Positions 7,880 to 16,419 of a DNA stretch of 45,599 nucleotides are shown in pieces. The translations under genes were made by a program, and so were the position numbers. Source of the stretch: Hungatella sp. UBA3048 (GTDB lineage: Bacteria; Bacillota; Clostridia; Lachnospirales; Lachnospiraceae); NCBI GenBank assembly GCA_002367105.1, contig DFCS01000023.1:94929-140527 (forward strand), in the 5' to 3' direction. The notes below the pieces were generated by a model. The model ran no database searches, was not told the DNA's origin, and saw nothing but the letters and a program-made list of their open reading frames with translations. How positions within the stretch are numbered: the first letter of the stretch is position 1; each line of letters starts with the position of its first letter.

Positions 7880-9136
7880 TCACTGCAATATGCCTAATTT
7901 AAGCTTCCAGACCAGTACCCTGATTACGGAAGTGTCAATCTGTTCTTCTTTCAGTGTCCCTTTATTTATGGCATCCAAAACAGCCGGAATCTGTACATCA
8001 AAGTCAGTCGCAACCAGTAAGTCATTCCCGGCCGTAATGGCCAGAACAGCCGCCTCTGATGTACTGTTCTTAATGGCATCCATACTGAGGTCATCCGTCA
8101 TAATCACTCCCCTGAAGTTTAAGGATTCCCTTAATTTATCATGGACCGCACGGGAGAGGGAGGCAGGATGTTTCTCATCCATGGAGGTTACGATATTATG
8201 GGAAACCAGAACACTGTCTGCCCCTGCTTTAATCCCGGCTTCAAATGGCAGGAAATCGCTCTGGACAAATTGTTGATACTCTCTGGTATCTACCGCGGAT
8301 CCCGTATGGGTATCTGCATTGTTTCCATAGCCGGGAAAATGTTTCAGTGTGCTTCCGATCCCTGCCTTTTCCATTTCCCGGACAACTGTCCTGACATATT
8401 CAGACGTCTCCTTGGCTTCCCGGCCAAAGGACCTGCGGTAAATAAAATCACCCGGATTTACAGAGACGTCACAGACAGGAGCCAGATTAACATTGATCCC
8501 AAGCCCAAGCAGAAAGGCCGCCTTGTCCCTGGTATCCGCCTGAATGGCTTCTAACCCTCCCTGTTTATACAAATCCTGAGGAGACTTAAACGGTTCCGAA
8601 CGGAATGCCGCATATTTGCTGACACGGCAAACGGTCCCGCCCTCCTCATCCACTCCCATGAGCAAGGGGATGGAAGAGGCATTCTGACAGTTCTTAATAA
8701 AGTCCTGGATGCCAGTCTGCGTCTCATCCTTAAAATCTTCTCCGAACAGGATATAACCGCCTAAATGATACTTCTCAATATCCTGAACGGCACTGGCCTT
8801 GCGCAGGCGGACAAAAAACATCTGACCCACCTTTTCCTCAAGGGACATGCTTAAGAGCAGCTCTCCTGCTCTTACCTCATAGGGATCACTTTCATAGGAA
8901 GAATCCGTCTGTCCGGCTGTATCTTCCATCGCCGAAGACTCTGTGGTTGAGATATGGATTGTGGGTTCTGTAGGATCTTTACTGTGATCATCTGTTTCGT
9001 TTGCAGCCGTTTTTGATTCCTCAGTGCCCGGACTGCCGGATTGACTGATGTAATCCGGGTAATGCCTCCCGCAGCCTGATATAAGAAGCGGCAGGAGTAA
9101 GAACACAAAGAAAAACATATATTTATTTGGTTTCAT
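7880..9136 (-). CDS. nagZ: Beta-N-acetylhexosaminidase, GH3 (NagZ-like), lipoprotein
   Basis: This 418-aa surface lipoprotein likely removes N-acetylglucosamine from cell wall fragments or other glycans. Seen: signal peptide with lipobox LISGC (Cys at about 22), a Ser/Thr/Glu-rich tether to about residue 80, and a GH3 catalytic domain with GVDEEGGTVCR, KHFPGYGNNADTHTGSAVD (the substrate-binding KHFPG and the His of the NagZ Asp-His dyad) and IMTDDLSMDAI, whose Asp is the family nucleophile. The ATG at 9136 has AAAGGA upstream; the TTG directly before it is not needed. It is monocistronic, convergent with the subtilase. The family is secure; cell wall recycling versus dietary glycan use is not decidable. 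Confidence 0.9.
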   Translation of the reverse strand: MKPNKYMFFFVFLLLPLLISGCGRHYPDYISQSGSPGTEESKTAANETDDHSKDPTEPTIHISTTESSAMEDTAGQTDSSYESDPYEVRAGELLLSMSLEEKVGQMFFVRLRKASAVQDIEKYHLGGYILFGEDFKDETQTGIQDFIKNCQNASSIPLLMGVDEEGGTVCRVSKYAAFRSEPFKSPQDLYKQGGLEAIQADTRDKAAFLLGLGINVNLAPVCDVSVNPGDFIYRRSFGREAKETSEYVRTVVREMEKAGIGSTLKHFPGYGNNADTHTGSAVDTREYQQFVQSDFLPFEAGIKAGADSVLVSHNIVTSMDEKHPASLSRAVHDKLRESLNFRGVIMTDDLSMDAIKNSTSEAAVLAITAGNDLLVATDFDVQIPAVLDAINKGTLKEEQIDTSVIRVLVWKLKLGILQ

Positions 9137-9213
9137 CAAAGTCCTTTCTGACCAGTCGGTAAAAGAATTTAATGATAATTATATCGTTCATGCCAGCAGC
9201 GGTCAAGAGTTGC

Positions 9214-9257
9214 ACAAAAAAAGATCGGTGCCAGGACTTAATTCCCGACACCGATCT
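9214..9257 (-). terminator. Intrinsic terminator after the PqqD-like gene
   Basis: A stem AGATCGGTG (9222-9230) with CACCGATCT (9249-9257) is followed on the minus strand by a run of seven T. It closes the pepD-OPT-PqqD operon. Confidence 0.85.
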
Positions 9258-9278
9258 GCCTGCTTTGCAGTTTCTTTC

Positions 9279-9632
9279 TTACACCTTGCTGGTATTTTCG
9301 ATATAGTGAAATTGCTGTTCTAAGTGACTGACGAATAACAGCAGTCTTTCATACAGCGGCTCTACCTTGTCACCATACGTCTCTTCAAGGCTTTTTCCAA
9401 TTTCTTTAATGGTCTTACTGCCGTCAATTTGAAGAAAGACGCAGCTTCCATACTCATCCATTGCAATCCTTTTATATTCCGGAATTTTGAAACCGAGTTT
9501 TCTAAAAGCACGTTGAATCTTGTAATCCTGTTTCATAAGCATGGTCACAATGCCGTTTTTATCAACCTCGTATTCCAGTTTATCGGAAATCTTAAATATT
9601 AAATTTAAAACCTCATCATTGTCATTTAGCAT
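9279..9632 (-). CDS. PqqD-like (RRE-fold) small protein in peptide-uptake operon
   Basis: This 117-aa protein has no signal peptide. Residues about 55-110 (RIAMDEYGSCVFLQIDGSKTIKEIGKSLEETYGDKVEPLYERLLLFVSHLE) match the PqqD pattern: a short beta hairpin, the IDG turn, an amphipathic helix before a conserved YGD-like segment, and a long final helix. In PqqD and RiPP systems this fold binds leader peptides. Here no precursor peptide or maturase is adjacent; instead the start overlaps the end of the oligopeptide transporter by 11 nt (ATGCTAAATGA), so both proteins are translationally coupled. A cytoplasmic peptide-binding role for imported peptides is my inference. The family call is by eye and should be taken as probable. 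Confidence 0.7.
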   Translation of the reverse strand: MLNDNDEVLNLIFKISDKLEYEVDKNGIVTMLMKQDYKIQRAFRKLGFKIPEYKRIAMDEYGSCVFLQIDGSKTIKEIGKSLEETYGDKVEPLYERLLLFVSHLEQQFHYIENTSKV

Positions 9633-11544
9633 TCTTCACTTCACTCTTAAAAAGCGGTATAGCGGTCGCTACTACAAGAATGACCAATAAGAGAAATGCC
9701 ATTCCGTTTGAATTTGCAAATCCGCTTGGGCCTTCACCACTGATAACTCCAGTTACCTGTAAAACGATTCCGATAAGTCCAATGATTGATCCGCCGGCAA
9801 CAAGTCCTGATGACAGGCTTACACCGTTAGAAACTTTCGCTTCCTTTTCTTTTTCATTTTTGGAATATTTCTCAACTAAGAAACGAACCAGGGCTCCTAT
9901 CAAAATGATGGAGGTTGTAGAAATCGGCAAATAAAACCCAATTGCAACTGTCATTACAGGGAGTCCCAGCAAAAATAAAACGATTCCCATCATAATGCCG
10001 CAGATGATCATAACCCAGGGCAGCTGGCCCGACATGATTCCGGCTGTCAATGTAGCCATCAAATTTGCCTGAGGCAATGCAAACGGAACATTGTCTCCAG
10101 TCATTGAGAGCTGATTGGAAAGCAATAATATAACGCAGGTAACTACCACAACGCCTACCACAGAAGAAATTGCAAAATATTTCTGCATTTCATTCTTGCT
10201 TCCGCCAATGATAAAAGAAACTTTTTGTGATTGGCAGTAACCGCCTGCTGCAGCGATTGCAGTAACAATAAAGGAACCGAATAACAACAGAGCCTTATTA
10301 TCATCTACGCTCTTCCAGCCTAATCCCACAAACAGTAATGTGACGATAACGATGGAAGCAATTGTCATACCGGATACAGGAAGGTTAGAAGTTCCGATGG
10401 TACCGGTTAAACGGCCGGAAACAATAACAAACATCAAAGACAGCACCATGGATAAAACAGCACCCAGTACAGCCATGGCAATGTTGCCGCCAGATATCAG
10501 GAAACCGCCGATAAAGCCTACGATGATCCCTGACAGTAAAATAACAGTTTCAACAGAAGATCCGGCGCCGCCGGAGCCTTTGCCTCTGGCATTCATGGTT
10601 TCCTTTATGGAAGCGATAACCGTTGGAATCAGTTTTATTGCACCGATCAGACCGCCGGAAAGCATCATGCCTGCACCGATATATTTTACGTAGCTGCCTG
10701 CTATATCGCCGACCCCCATAGCATTTACGCTGACAGAAGGGTTATTCCATACGGCCGGGCCGCCACTTCCTAAAGTGGCAAAATAACCGATGAGAGGTGT
10801 AATGGCAAAGTTAGATAATATAGAACCGGCAAACATGGTCAAGGATACTTCCATCCCCACGATGAATCCAATTCCCAGCAGCAAGGGGTTCACTTCCAGC
10901 TGAAATTTCCATTTGTAAAAGGGCTCATGCACAAAGCTGATCACGTTGTTGGTGATATTTAAGAATGAGCTGGTTACCGCGGTTATTAAACCGCCTATTC
11001 CAAATCCGATCCCCATAAACTTCAGAGAATCTTTGGCGCCTTCCGAAGCAACTAAGGTTTCCGAAATAGCCATTGACTCAGGATACATTAATTTTCCATG
11101 TTCTTCTACGATCAAATAATTGTAGACCAGGGAAGCTGCACCTATACCAAATAATGCACCGCCCACACCGATCACAAGGCCTTCCAGAAATGTCACCTGG
11201 GAACCGATCAAGAGAATTGCCGGAAATACAAATATCATACCGCTGGCAATGGATTCACCGCCGCTGGCCATTCCCTGAAGGAGTGTCTTTCCAAGGATTC
11301 CTTTTTCCCTTGCAAACATGGCAATAAATACAGAACCTAATATGGAGCCCGGTATTCCGGCTGCAACTGTAAGACCTGCTTTCATTCCTGAGTAAGCAGT
11401 TGATGCTGCAAACAATGCAGACAGAGCAATACCAATGATTAATACCGCAGCATTTCCACCCGATCCGGAGTTTTTAGGGACATATGGTACGTAGTCTTTG
11501 CCGGCTATACCGCCATATGCGCCTTTGGATAATTTCTGATTCAT
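9622..11544 (-). CDS. OPT-family oligopeptide transporter
   Basis: This 640-aa integral membrane protein has roughly 14-16 hydrophobic segments and an N-terminal NSGSGGNAAVLIIGIALSALFAASTAYSGMKAGLTVAAGIPGSILG, characteristic of bacterial OPT transporters (proton-coupled uptake of small peptides or metal-chelate compounds). Length fits the prokaryotic branch. The ATG at 11544 follows AAGGGAG. It lies 82 nt after the dipeptidase gene and overlaps the PqqD-like gene at its 3' end, so uptake, hydrolysis and a possible peptide-binding protein form one operon. Substrate size and specificity cannot be read from the sequence. Confidence 0.9.
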   Translation of the reverse strand: MNQKLSKGAYGGIAGKDYVPYVPKNSGSGGNAAVLIIGIALSALFAASTAYSGMKAGLTVAAGIPGSILGSVFIAMFAREKGILGKTLLQGMASGGESIASGMIFVFPAILLIGSQVTFLEGLVIGVGGALFGIGAASLVYNYLIVEEHGKLMYPESMAISETLVASEGAKDSLKFMGIGFGIGGLITAVTSSFLNITNNVISFVHEPFYKWKFQLEVNPLLLGIGFIVGMEVSLTMFAGSILSNFAITPLIGYFATLGSGGPAVWNNPSVSVNAMGVGDIAGSYVKYIGAGMMLSGGLIGAIKLIPTVIASIKETMNARGKGSGGAGSSVETVILLSGIIVGFIGGFLISGGNIAMAVLGAVLSMVLSLMFVIVSGRLTGTIGTSNLPVSGMTIASIVIVTLLFVGLGWKSVDDNKALLLFGSFIVTAIAAAGGYCQSQKVSFIIGGSKNEMQKYFAISSVVGVVVVTCVILLLSNQLSMTGDNVPFALPQANLMATLTAGIMSGQLPWVMIICGIMMGIVLFLLGLPVMTVAIGFYLPISTTSIILIGALVRFLVEKYSKNEKEKEAKVSNGVSLSSGLVAGGSIIGLIGIVLQVTGVISGEGPSGFANSNGMAFLLLVILVVATAIPLFKSEVKNAK

Positions 11545-11626
11545 ACATAGTACTCCCTTATATTCATTATAGTTTGATCAATCATTGACACAAATTAAAT
11601 ATAAATTATCAGCGGTATTCCTGCTG

Positions 11627-13090
11627 CTATTTGAGGGCTTTCAATACTTCTGTCAAATATTTCCATGTCCTCTGGGTGGATGGGATGCTTAAATGCTCTT
11701 CTGCAGTATGTACCCCAACAATTGTTGGTCCAACGGATATCATATCCATCTTTCCTTCAAACTTTTTATCAAAAATTGCGCATTCTAATCCGGCATGAAT
11801 TGCGCTTATCAGCGGCTTTTCGCCAAATAACTTCTCATATAATTCTATAAAAAGCAGTCTTACTTTTGAATCAGGATTATATTTCCATTCCGGGTAATCC
11901 GATTCGGCAGTCACCTTCCCGTTTGTAAGTTCGGCAATAGCAGCTACGGTATGGAAAATATTATCCTTTATCGTTCCCACAGAGCTTCTGATCGAACTGA
12001 TGATTTCAATGCTTTCTTCTCCGGTCTCAACTACACCCAGATTTAGGGAGCTCTCTACAAGACCCTCAATATCCATGCTAACGCTCTGGACTCCGTTTGG
12101 AATCAGGTACATAAAATTAATGATATTATCCCTTGTATCTTTCGACATGATCCGCTTCGGCATATTTTCTACTGGATTTAGTTGGACTTTTATATCCGGA
12201 TCTGCAACTTTGAATTCATCTCTGAATATATGTTCCAAACTGGAAACCTTCTCCTTCAGCATCGGGACTGCCTCTAAATTTACACACACAACAGCTCGTG
12301 CATCACGGGCGATGGCGTTGTGCTTGGAACCTCCGCTAATGGAGCATAAATTTAATTCTGTCTCTAAGCTTACACTTTTCAAAAAACGGGCCATCAATTT
12401 ATTGGCATTAGCCCTGCCCGTATGTATTTCCACTCCAGAGTGGCCGCCCTTTAAGCCTGAAATATCAATGATATAAGCAGCCCTGCTGCTGTCTGCATCT
12501 TCCCATGTGATAGGAATATTGATCTTGGAGGAGCATCCGCCTGCACAGCTTACCGTCAGGATTCCCTCTTCCTCTGAATCGATATTAATAAGTGTTTTGC
12601 CTAATATGTTTTTTGGATCCAGCGCATGGGCGCCATCCATTCCGGTCTCTTCAGAGGTGGTAACCAACAATTCGACAGGAGGGTGTTCCAATGTATCCGA
12701 TGCCAAAACCGCTAACCCCATGGCGACCGCAATGCCGTCGTCTCCCCCTAGAGTTGTTCCGTTTGCGTAAAGCATATCTCCAACGATTTTCATTTGGATG
12801 GGGTCTGTCATGAAATCATGCATTACATCAGGCCTTTTCTCACAGACCATATCCATATGTCCCTGAATTACGACACCTGGACTTTCTTCATAGCCCTTGG
12901 TACCTGGCTTCCTGATGATAACATTCAGCGCTTTATCCTGTATTACCTCCAGATTGTGTTCCTTTGCAAAAGAAACCAGATAATCGCTGATTCTTTTTTC
13001 ATTTCCTGAACCTCTCGGAATACTGTTGATTTCCTCAAAATAGTGAAACACTTCCACCGGTTCCATGTTTTCCATTGCACTGTTACCCAC
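11627..13090 (-). CDS. pepD: Aminoacyl-histidine dipeptidase / beta-Ala-His dipeptidase (PepD, M20)
   Basis: This 487-aa cytoplasmic di-zinc peptidase splits dipeptides including Xaa-His. Metal ligands and catalytic residues of M20 are visible: GHMDMV (His-x-Asp), GGDDGIA (bridging Asp), TTSEETGMDGA (catalytic Glu-Glu), NIDSEEEG (Asp) and the late His in SAIHAGLECAIF. The dimerisation domain lies between, with the GGHSGVEIH motif. Length matches the PepD family. The likely start is GTG at 13090, 10 nt after AAAGGAG; an ATG at 13075 has no site. It is first gene of the operon with the OPT transporter, fitting hydrolysis of imported dipeptides. Confidence 0.92.
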   Translation of the reverse strand: MGNSAMENMEPVEVFHYFEEINSIPRGSGNEKRISDYLVSFAKEHNLEVIQDKALNVIIRKPGTKGYEESPGVVIQGHMDMVCEKRPDVMHDFMTDPIQMKIVGDMLYANGTTLGGDDGIAVAMGLAVLASDTLEHPPVELLVTTSEETGMDGAHALDPKNILGKTLINIDSEEEGILTVSCAGGCSSKINIPITWEDADSSRAAYIIDISGLKGGHSGVEIHTGRANANKLMARFLKSVSLETELNLCSISGGSKHNAIARDARAVVCVNLEAVPMLKEKVSSLEHIFRDEFKVADPDIKVQLNPVENMPKRIMSKDTRDNIINFMYLIPNGVQSVSMDIEGLVESSLNLGVVETGEESIEIISSIRSSVGTIKDNIFHTVAAIAELTNGKVTAESDYPEWKYNPDSKVRLLFIELYEKLFGEKPLISAIHAGLECAIFDKKFEGKMDMISVGPTIVGVHTAEEHLSIPSTQRTWKYLTEVLKALK

Positions 13091-13174
13091 GGTATATTTT
13101 CTCCTTTACTAATATATTTGTCCTCCTTATGTCTAAAACAGGATTACGGACAAAAAACCTAAATATGTGTTTTT

Positions 13175-13217
13175 ATATTAGCACAAACAAAGCCAAAATA
13201 CAATAGGATTTATTGTA
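13175..13217 (-). promoter_or_regulatory. Candidate promoter and overlapping dyad for the pepD-OPT operon
   Basis: On the minus strand TTGTAT (13203-13198) and TAATAT (13180-13175) are 17 nt apart. An inverted repeat TACAAT (13199-13204) / ATTGTA (13212-13217) covers the -35 box, a place where a repressor would act. Promoter match is moderate and the regulator is unknown. Confidence 0.45.
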
Positions 13218-13410
13218 CAATTTCACATATTATTTCTGTGCTAAATGTTTAACTTATATTAAAATATTATATTATTTTTTAATTAATATTCACTTTTTAG
13301 GTTATTGTTAATAAATCCACATTTGTCGTGTTGTCGAATCCTGACGATACTGCTGCTGTCCGGCCCGGCCTCTGTCGGAGATTTGTTTAAACGGTCAGCG
13401 AAATATGAAG
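13218..13410. other. Intergenic stretch without a recognised gene
   Basis: Bases 13218-13315 are very AT-rich and hold nothing I recognise. Bases 13321-13400 are suddenly GC-richer (near TGCTGCTGTCCGGCCCGG) with no ORF that has a start and ribosome site. It may be the remnant of a lost gene or an unrecognised small RNA. Confidence 0.3.
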
Positions 13411-13446
13411 AAAAAGTGCGTTTCCTGTCCGGAAAACGCACTTTTT
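13411..13446. terminator. Bidirectional intrinsic terminator after larE
   Basis: AAAAAGTGCGTTTCC (13411-13425) pairs almost fully with GGAAAACGCACTTTTT (13431-13446), a 5-nt loop between. T-runs flank both sides. It ends the nik-lar operon. Confidence 0.85.
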
Positions 13447-13464
13447 ACGTATCAGTATGAACTT

Positions 13465-14295
13465 TTACTCAATGGGTTTGATCCCCACATCCATGCTTCC
13501 GGACCGAAATCCTTCCAGATCCATGGTGATATAGATAAAGCCCAATTCTTTTAAATAAGCAATGATCTCTCTGCGCTTCTCTAGCAAATTTCCCATCGAT
13601 CCCTCGTCCACTTCAATGCGGACAATATCTTTATGAAGCCTCAGGCGTACATTTCCTTTCACAAGAGAACTTACAAATTCCTCCCCTTGTCCAATCAGAT
13701 TCAGGATATCATAATCAATTTCCGTACCATATGGAAGACGGGTCGCCATACAGGGAGCGGAAGGTCTTGACGCAACAGAGATCCCGTACCATGAGGCCAG
13801 CTCTTTTACCTGGGCCTTGGTGATGTGAAGCTCTGCCAGTGGGCTGATGATTCCCAGTTCTCTTAAGGCTTTGATTCCCGGACGGTAAACATGCAGGTCA
13901 TCCTCGTTGGTTCCATCCATGATATAAGGGATGTTCATTTCCCCCGCATAATCCTTCAAAGACTGAAAGAGCTTATTTTTGCACAAATAGCACCGGTTTA
14001 CAGGATTAAAACGTATCTCCTCCTGTTCCAGCTCATTTACAGAAACCACCTTATGGATTCCTCCCAGCTCCTTTGCAACTCTGGCTGCGATTTCCAGATC
14101 ACAGGAAGGGTGAAGACGGCTGTCAAAAGTCACCGCATAAACGGTTTTTCCCGTCTTTCCAGCGGCATCTGCTGCTACTTTCAGCAATAAACTGGAATCC
14201 ACTCCTCCGGAAAAAGCCAGGCAGATATCCTCTTTTGCATACTCTGCCATCATCTGTTCCAGTCTCATTTTTATTTCCAACATGTTCTGTTCCAT
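13465..14295 (-). CDS. larE: LarE: ATP-dependent sulfur insertase of nickel-pincer cofactor synthesis
   Basis: This 276-aa PP-loop enzyme converts the two carboxylates of the LarB product to thiocarboxylates. Seen: PP-loop SGGVDSS at residues 29-35, and family motifs DGTNEDD and RPSAPCMATRLPYG. Three cysteines stand out: Cys103 and Cys106 (NRCYLCK) and Cys183 (APC). Some LarE proteins give up a single Cys sulfur, others hold a [4Fe-4S] cluster on three Cys; the pattern here suggests the cluster type (inference). The ATG at 14295 overlaps the larC stop as TAATG and has GGAG upstream; a longer reading to 14361 lies inside larC and is rejected. It is the last gene of the operon. Confidence 0.93.
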   Translation of the reverse strand: MEQNMLEIKMRLEQMMAEYAKEDICLAFSGGVDSSLLLKVAADAAGKTGKTVYAVTFDSRLHPSCDLEIAARVAKELGGIHKVVSVNELEQEEIRFNPVNRCYLCKNKLFQSLKDYAGEMNIPYIMDGTNEDDLHVYRPGIKALRELGIISPLAELHITKAQVKELASWYGISVASRPSAPCMATRLPYGTEIDYDILNLIGQGEEFVSSLVKGNVRLRLHKDIVRIEVDEGSMGNLLEKRREIIAYLKELGFIYITMDLEGFRSGSMDVGIKPIE

Positions 14296-15602
14296 TATTT
14301 CTCCGCCTCCCTGCGTATGATACTGTATACGGTCTGATAATCCAGCCCATTTTGTCTGCAAATACTTCTTACACTTTCAAATTCCGGGTAGCAGAAGGTT
14401 CTGTCTTTGTAGGTGCAGATTTTTACATCTGCCTCCCCGAATTCCGTCATGACCTTCCTTTTTTTCCGGTCTAATATGGTTCTGGCTACCGGATATCTTC
14501 TGACTCCGATGGTAGTGGTCTGAATGAACAGGATATCTTCCATTCTGTTTCTCTCCTCTTCCCGGCAGATCAGGCTGAGCATATAGGCTGGACGGTTCTT
14601 TTTCATGAATACAGGCGTATACCAGACATCAGCAGCTCCGGCTTCCAATAAGGACTCCATGGCAAAACCAAAGGATTCCCCGCTGCAATCGTCAATATTG
14701 GCCTCTAATACCCACATATTTTCTCCTGCCCCCTCTTCCTCTTCCAGAAGCAGCATGGCCCGCAGAACGTTTGCCTGTTTAAAGTCCTTTTTCCCTGCAC
14801 CAAGCCCTGTCTTTAAGATCTGAAAGGAGGAAGGAAGATTCTTCCTTGTCCCAAGGGCTGCAGCTATGGCTGCTCCGGTAGGAGTCACCATCTCCCCTTC
14901 ATTGTCCGTAAGTCGAAGCTTCAGACCATAGGCCGATACAATGTTAGCTGTTGCCGGAACAGGAACCGGGATAACGCCGTGCTGGCAGCGGACGTTACCA
15001 TATCCTTCTGACAGAGGAGATACCACGATCTCATCCACGCCCAGACTGTCCACACAAACCGCCACTCCGATGATGTCCACAATGGAATCAATAGCTCCAA
15101 CTTCATGAAAATGGACCTCTTCCACAGGGATTCCATGAGCCTTTGACTCCGCCTCCGCCACGATATCAAACATACGCTTTGCCATTGTCTTTACCCTGCC
15201 GTTGGAATCCAGCCGGTCAATAATTGCGTATATATCCTGGAGATTCCGGTGAACCTGGGAGTGATCATGTCCATGGCTATGGTCGTGGCCGTGGCTGTGG
15301 TCATGATCGTGGCCGTGGTCATGATCGTGGCCGTGGTCATGATCGTGGCCGTGGTCATGGATTTGGTCATGGTCGTGATCATGCTTATGGCCATGCCCTT
15401 CATTTTCCAGATGAACATCAAAATCATAAGCATCCAGCCCGCATTTCCTGGTTCTGCCAAAATGAAGGTGATAACCGTCTACTCCCAGGCTTTGCAGGGC
15501 TTTTGTTAAAGCATGCTTATCTGCTCCCAGGTCTAAAAGAGCGCCTACCGTCATATCACCGCTGATTCCTGAGTTACATTCCAAATACAGTATTTTTTCC
15601 AT
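14295..15602 (-). CDS. larC: LarC: nickel insertase for nickel-pincer cofactor, uninterrupted, with His/Asp-rich insert
   Basis: This 435-aa CTP-dependent cyclometallase inserts nickel into the pincer precursor. The N terminus MEKILYLECNSGISGDMTVGALLDLG and the later EVHFHEVGAIDSIVDIIG, ATANIVSAYGL and ANIDDCSGESFGFAMESLL are LarC hallmarks. The gene is one continuous frame, unlike Lactobacillus plantarum, where larC1 and larC2 are joined by ribosomal frameshifting. Residues 70-118 contain 23 His in 49, alternating with Asp and Gly, encoded partly by an 18-bp tandem repeat; a nickel-storage or delivery role is likely. The ATG at 15602 is 1 nt after the larB stop, so translation is coupled. 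Confidence 0.95.
   Translation of the reverse strand: MEKILYLECNSGISGDMTVGALLDLGADKHALTKALQSLGVDGYHLHFGRTRKCGLDAYDFDVHLENEGHGHKHDHDHDQIHDHGHDHDHGHDHDHGHDHDHSHGHDHSHGHDHSQVHRNLQDIYAIIDRLDSNGRVKTMAKRMFDIVAEAESKAHGIPVEEVHFHEVGAIDSIVDIIGVAVCVDSLGVDEIVVSPLSEGYGNVRCQHGVIPVPVPATANIVSAYGLKLRLTDNEGEMVTPTGAAIAAALGTRKNLPSSFQILKTGLGAGKKDFKQANVLRAMLLLEEEEGAGENMWVLEANIDDCSGESFGFAMESLLEAGAADVWYTPVFMKKNRPAYMLSLICREEERNRMEDILFIQTTTIGVRRYPVARTILDRKKRKVMTEFGEADVKICTYKDRTFCYPEFESVRSICRQNGLDYQTVYSIIRREAEK
15301..15360 (-). repeat. 18-bp tandem repeat coding for His-Gly-His-Asp-His-Asp in larC
   Basis: Three exact copies of an 18-bp unit occupy 15301-15354, with a 6-bp partial copy to 15360 and diverged copies on both sides. 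The period is a multiple of three, so copy changes keep the larC frame and alter the number of metal-binding His residues. Confidence 0.9.
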
Positions 15603-15603
15603 C

Positions 15604-16347
15604 TTATTTCACCGCCAGTCGATTGATTTGTGTCGCTAGATACCCCGCCCCATATCCATTATCAATATTTACAACGGAAATTCCATTCGCACAGGAATTA
15701 AGCATTGTAAGAAGAGCTGAGAGCCCATGAAAGCTGGCTCCGTAGCCTACCGAGGTCGGTACCGCGATGACCGGACAGTCCGCAAGCCCGGCGATCACCG
15801 TTCCCAAAGCCCCTTCCATTCCTGCCACTGCAATAATGCAGTTGGCATTCCGGATCCTATCCCTCTGGGCCAGAAGACGGTGGATTCCGGCTACTCCCAC
15901 ATCGTATATCCGGTCCACGTGACAGCCGAAATATTCCGCAGTCTGTGCCGCCTCCTCTGCTACCGGGATGTCCGCTGTACCGCCTGTACAGACCGCAACG
16001 CAACCCGTCCTTTCTTTTTCCGGCCGCTCTACCTTTAAGATCCTGGATATGGGATCATACTGAACCTCCGGTACAACGGATTTTACCAGTTCAAATTGCT
16101 CCTCTGAGGCCCTGGTTCCAAGCACCTCACCGTCTCTTTCATAGAATTTCCTATAAATCTCCACCAGGTATGGGGCCGGCTTCCCCTGGCAAAAGACCGT
16201 TTCTCCAAAGCCGGAACGAAGTGCCCTGTGATGGTCCAGCTTTGCATAACCCAGGTCCTCATAAGGAAGATCCTTTAGCAGCTGTTCTGCTTCCTGAATT
16301 TCCATTTCGCCTGATTTTACCAAGTTAAGCATATCTCTAATATCCAT
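15604..16347 (-). CDS. larB: LarB: carboxylase/hydrolase, first enzyme of nickel-pincer cofactor synthesis
   Basis: This 247-aa enzyme carboxylates nicotinic acid adenine dinucleotide at C5 and cleaves the phosphoanhydride. The N-terminal part (MLNLVKSGEMEIQEAEQLLKDLPYEDLGYAKLDHHRALRSGFGETVFCQGK) and the C-terminal AIR-carboxylase-like domain (GTADIPVAEEAAQTAEYFGC, DVGVAGIHRL, VAGMEGALGTVIAGLADCPVIAVPTSVGYG) are diagnostic of LarB. The ATG at 16347 follows GGGAG. It lies 72 nt after the nikE-like gene and directly before larC. Confidence 0.95.
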   Translation of the reverse strand: MDIRDMLNLVKSGEMEIQEAEQLLKDLPYEDLGYAKLDHHRALRSGFGETVFCQGKPAPYLVEIYRKFYERDGEVLGTRASEEQFELVKSVVPEVQYDPISRILKVERPEKERTGCVAVCTGGTADIPVAEEAAQTAEYFGCHVDRIYDVGVAGIHRLLAQRDRIRNANCIIAVAGMEGALGTVIAGLADCPVIAVPTSVGYGASFHGLSALLTMLNSCANGISVVNIDNGYGAGYLATQINRLAVK

Positions 16348-16419
16348 GATCCCGACTCCCTTCTCTTACGATGTTCCGTTTATGCTAAGGAAAACACGTT
16401 CTGTGTGTTTTTGCTTAGC

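Noticed and set aside
9279..13090. RiPP biosynthetic gene cluster around the PqqD-like gene
   Set aside because: No precursor peptide, radical SAM, YcaO or lanthipeptide enzyme is adjacent; neighbours are peptide uptake and hydrolysis genes.
15245..15400. Regular repeat that at first glance resembles a CRISPR array or minisatellite
   Set aside because: The unit is 18 bp without spacers and lies in frame inside larC, coding for a His/Asp/Gly repeat.
15224..15565. Long open frames on the plus strand opposite the larC repeat
   Set aside because: They arise from the low-complexity His-rich coding sequence of larC, have no ribosome site and no recognisable protein sequence.
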